Assembly: GCA_046727175.1 (NCBI GenBank)
Contig: JBKPCD010000195.1
Span: 1 to 14,589, forward strand
Direction of reading: 5' to 3'
DNA from: JBKPCD01 sp046727175
GTDB lineage: Bacteria > Acidobacteriota > Vicinamibacteria > Vicinamibacterales > 2-12-FULL-66-21
DNA: 14,589 nt
Shown here: positions 13,716 to 14,589 of the stretch, piece by piece
Position numbering within the stretch: the stretch's first letter is position 1
Layout of the letters: every line of letters starts with the position of its first letter
Notes under the pieces: generated by a model
Databases searched by the model: none
Seen by the model: only the letters and a program-made list of their open reading frames with translations
Told to the model about the DNA's origin: nothing
Translations under genes and position numbers: made by a program

Positions 13716-14589
13716 ATGGTGAACGACCCTGACCAGTACGTGGATCTCTCGGGCCCGGTCGAGGCGCGCTACCTGGCGTTCCTTGAGACGATCTCCTCGC
13801 TTCGGCCGAGTCTGCACCGCTACTGCGCCCGCATGACGGGTTCGGTGATGGACGGCGAAGACGTCGTACAAGAGGCGCTCTTTGAGGCCTATCGAAAGCT
13901 GGACAAGTTTGACGAGAGCCGCCCTCTCAAGCCGTGGCTGTTCCGCATCGCCCACAATCGCTGCATCGACTTTCTGCGGCGGAGAGGAGTGCGGGACGAA
14001 GCAGAGGCGGCTGCTGGCGCGCCAGAGGTGGCCTCGCCAGCAGATGTGGCGCTGTTAGACATGGGCAAAGCAATTGAACACCTCGTCGCTGCTCTCCCTC
14101 CAAGGGAACGCGCATCGATCCTTTTGAAGGACGTGTTCGATTACTCCCTCGAGGAGATTGCGGACCTGACCGAGTCGACGGTGGGCGCCGTCAAGGCGGC
14201 GCTCAACCGTGCCAGGACGAAGCTGGCGAAATCGTCTCCTCCGGCGAAGCCGGCTCGAAGCGCAAGCCCAGAGTTGAAGCGAATCATGCAACTCTACGTC
14301 GATCGGTTCAACCGCCGCGATTGGGACGGCGTGCGCGATTTGATCAGCGCCGACGCCCGGCTCAATGTCTTCGACAGATTTGCGGGAAAAGCTGCGGATG
14401 CGCCGTACTTCGTCAATTACGAGCGGTGGCCTTGGCCTTGGAGATTGGCCGTCGGTGAAGTGGACGGTGAGCCGGTGGTCCTGGTTCTCAAACGTGGTGC
14501 GGACGCGTGGACGCCCTACTCAAGCGTCCGTTTCGATGTGATCGGGCAACGGATCGAGCGCATCGTGGATTACATCCACTGTCCGTGGG
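13716..14589 (+). CDS. ECF sigma factor with C-terminal NTF2/SnoaL-like domain (3' end outside window)
   Basis: 291 residues are visible and the frame is open at the right edge. Region 2 (about 30-91) includes D-G-E-D-V-V-Q-E-A-L-F-E-A-Y-R-K-L for core binding and W-L-F-R-I-A-H-N-R-C-I-D-F-L-R-R-R for -10 recognition. Region 4 (118-170) includes S-L-E-E-I-A-D-L-T-E-S-T-V-G-A-V-K-A-A-L-N-R-A-R, the -35 binding helix-turn-helix. A Pro/Ala/Ser linker (173-185) leads to an NTF2-like domain (186 onward) with Y-V-D-R-F-N-R-R-D-W-D-G-V near 194-206. Such tails occur in ECF groups that regulate activity through the tail rather than a separate anti-sigma factor; none is seen nearby. ATG 13716 is the first start after an in-frame TGA at 13662. 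The ribosome site is not clear: the G-rich GGGAAGGGTGGG lies rather far upstream. It may control the redox genes before it. Confidence 0.93.
   Translation, partial: MVNDPDQYVDLSGPVEARYLAFLETISSLRPSLHRYCARMTGSVMDGEDVVQEALFEAYRKLDKFDESRPLKPWLFRIAHNRCIDFLRRRGVRDEAEAAAGAPEVASPADVALLDMGKAIEHLVAALPPRERASILLKDVFDYSLEEIADLTESTVGAVKAALNRARTKLAKSSPPAKPARSASPELKRIMQLYVDRFNRRDWDGVRDLISADARLNVFDRFAGKAADAPYFVNYERWPWPWRLAVGEVDGEPVVLVLKRGADAWTPYSSVRFDVIGQRIERIVDYIHCPW

Noticed and set aside
13661..13732. Short frame of 23 codons with a possible ribosome site just before the sigma factor gene
   Set aside because: It is highly basic, overlaps the sigma factor start in another frame and resembles no known leader peptide. 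It is too short to judge.
14429..14443. Tandem TGGCCT repeat in the sigma factor tail (W-P-W-P-W)
   Set aside because: Only two and a half units and in frame. It probably reflects a local codon duplication without regulatory meaning.
1..14589. CRISPR arrays, tRNA genes, insertion sequences, prophage genes
   Set aside because: No regularly spaced repeats, cloverleaf-like segments, transposase or integrase motifs were seen on either strand.

Overview
The window looks like chromosomal DNA of a GC-rich acidobacterium, most likely of the Vicinamibacteria type. The basis is gene content, not a marker gene. It has a PadR regulator paired with an 886-residue tandem-FtsX permease of the 'acidobacterial duplicated orphan permease' (ADOP) kind, a Pkn-type Ser/Thr kinase fused to a PD40 beta-propeller, an exported TPR protein, and an ECF sigma factor with an NTF2-like tail. 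No tRNA, rRNA, CRISPR array, transposase or phage gene is visible.

Left part (1-5239): the C-terminal end of an NmrA-like NAD(P)-binding protein enters from the left edge. It converges on a minus-strand block made of the TPR protein (3584-5239) and the PadR-ADOP pair (3508 down to 500). The PadR gene has a well-spaced promoter with a 13-bp palindrome just downstream, which suggests autoregulation. Hairpins sit in the convergent gap (477-497) and at the end of the TPR gene (3574-3595).

Middle (5525-10608): the kinase gene reads in two frames joined by one extra A near 7553. A DUF3237 gene follows, preceded in the same frame by a signal-peptide-like segment that ends in TGA. A minus-strand cupin gene is divergent from an AraC-family regulator, which is itself split by an apparent one-base deletion near 9554. 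The cupin/AraC gap holds a 16/19-match inverted repeat in which each arm contains two half-sites 10 bp apart, a good AraC operator candidate. The 464 bp after the AraC gene contain no intact gene but may hold a minus-strand gene remnant.

Right part (10609-14589): five plus-strand genes, all small redox, detoxification or stress types: a RibD/DHFR-like reductase, a fused two-domain tautomerase, a zinc-free medium-chain quinone oxidoreductase, a classical SDR, and an ECF sigma factor cut by the right edge. Gaps of 53-168 bp mean they need not form one operon, but co-regulation is plausible.

I do not see a clear new multi-gene system. The points most worth a second look are the three single-base interruptions within 2 kb, the cupin/AraC operator, and the PadR promoter-operator. 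Everything rests on reading the sequence; no database search was run.
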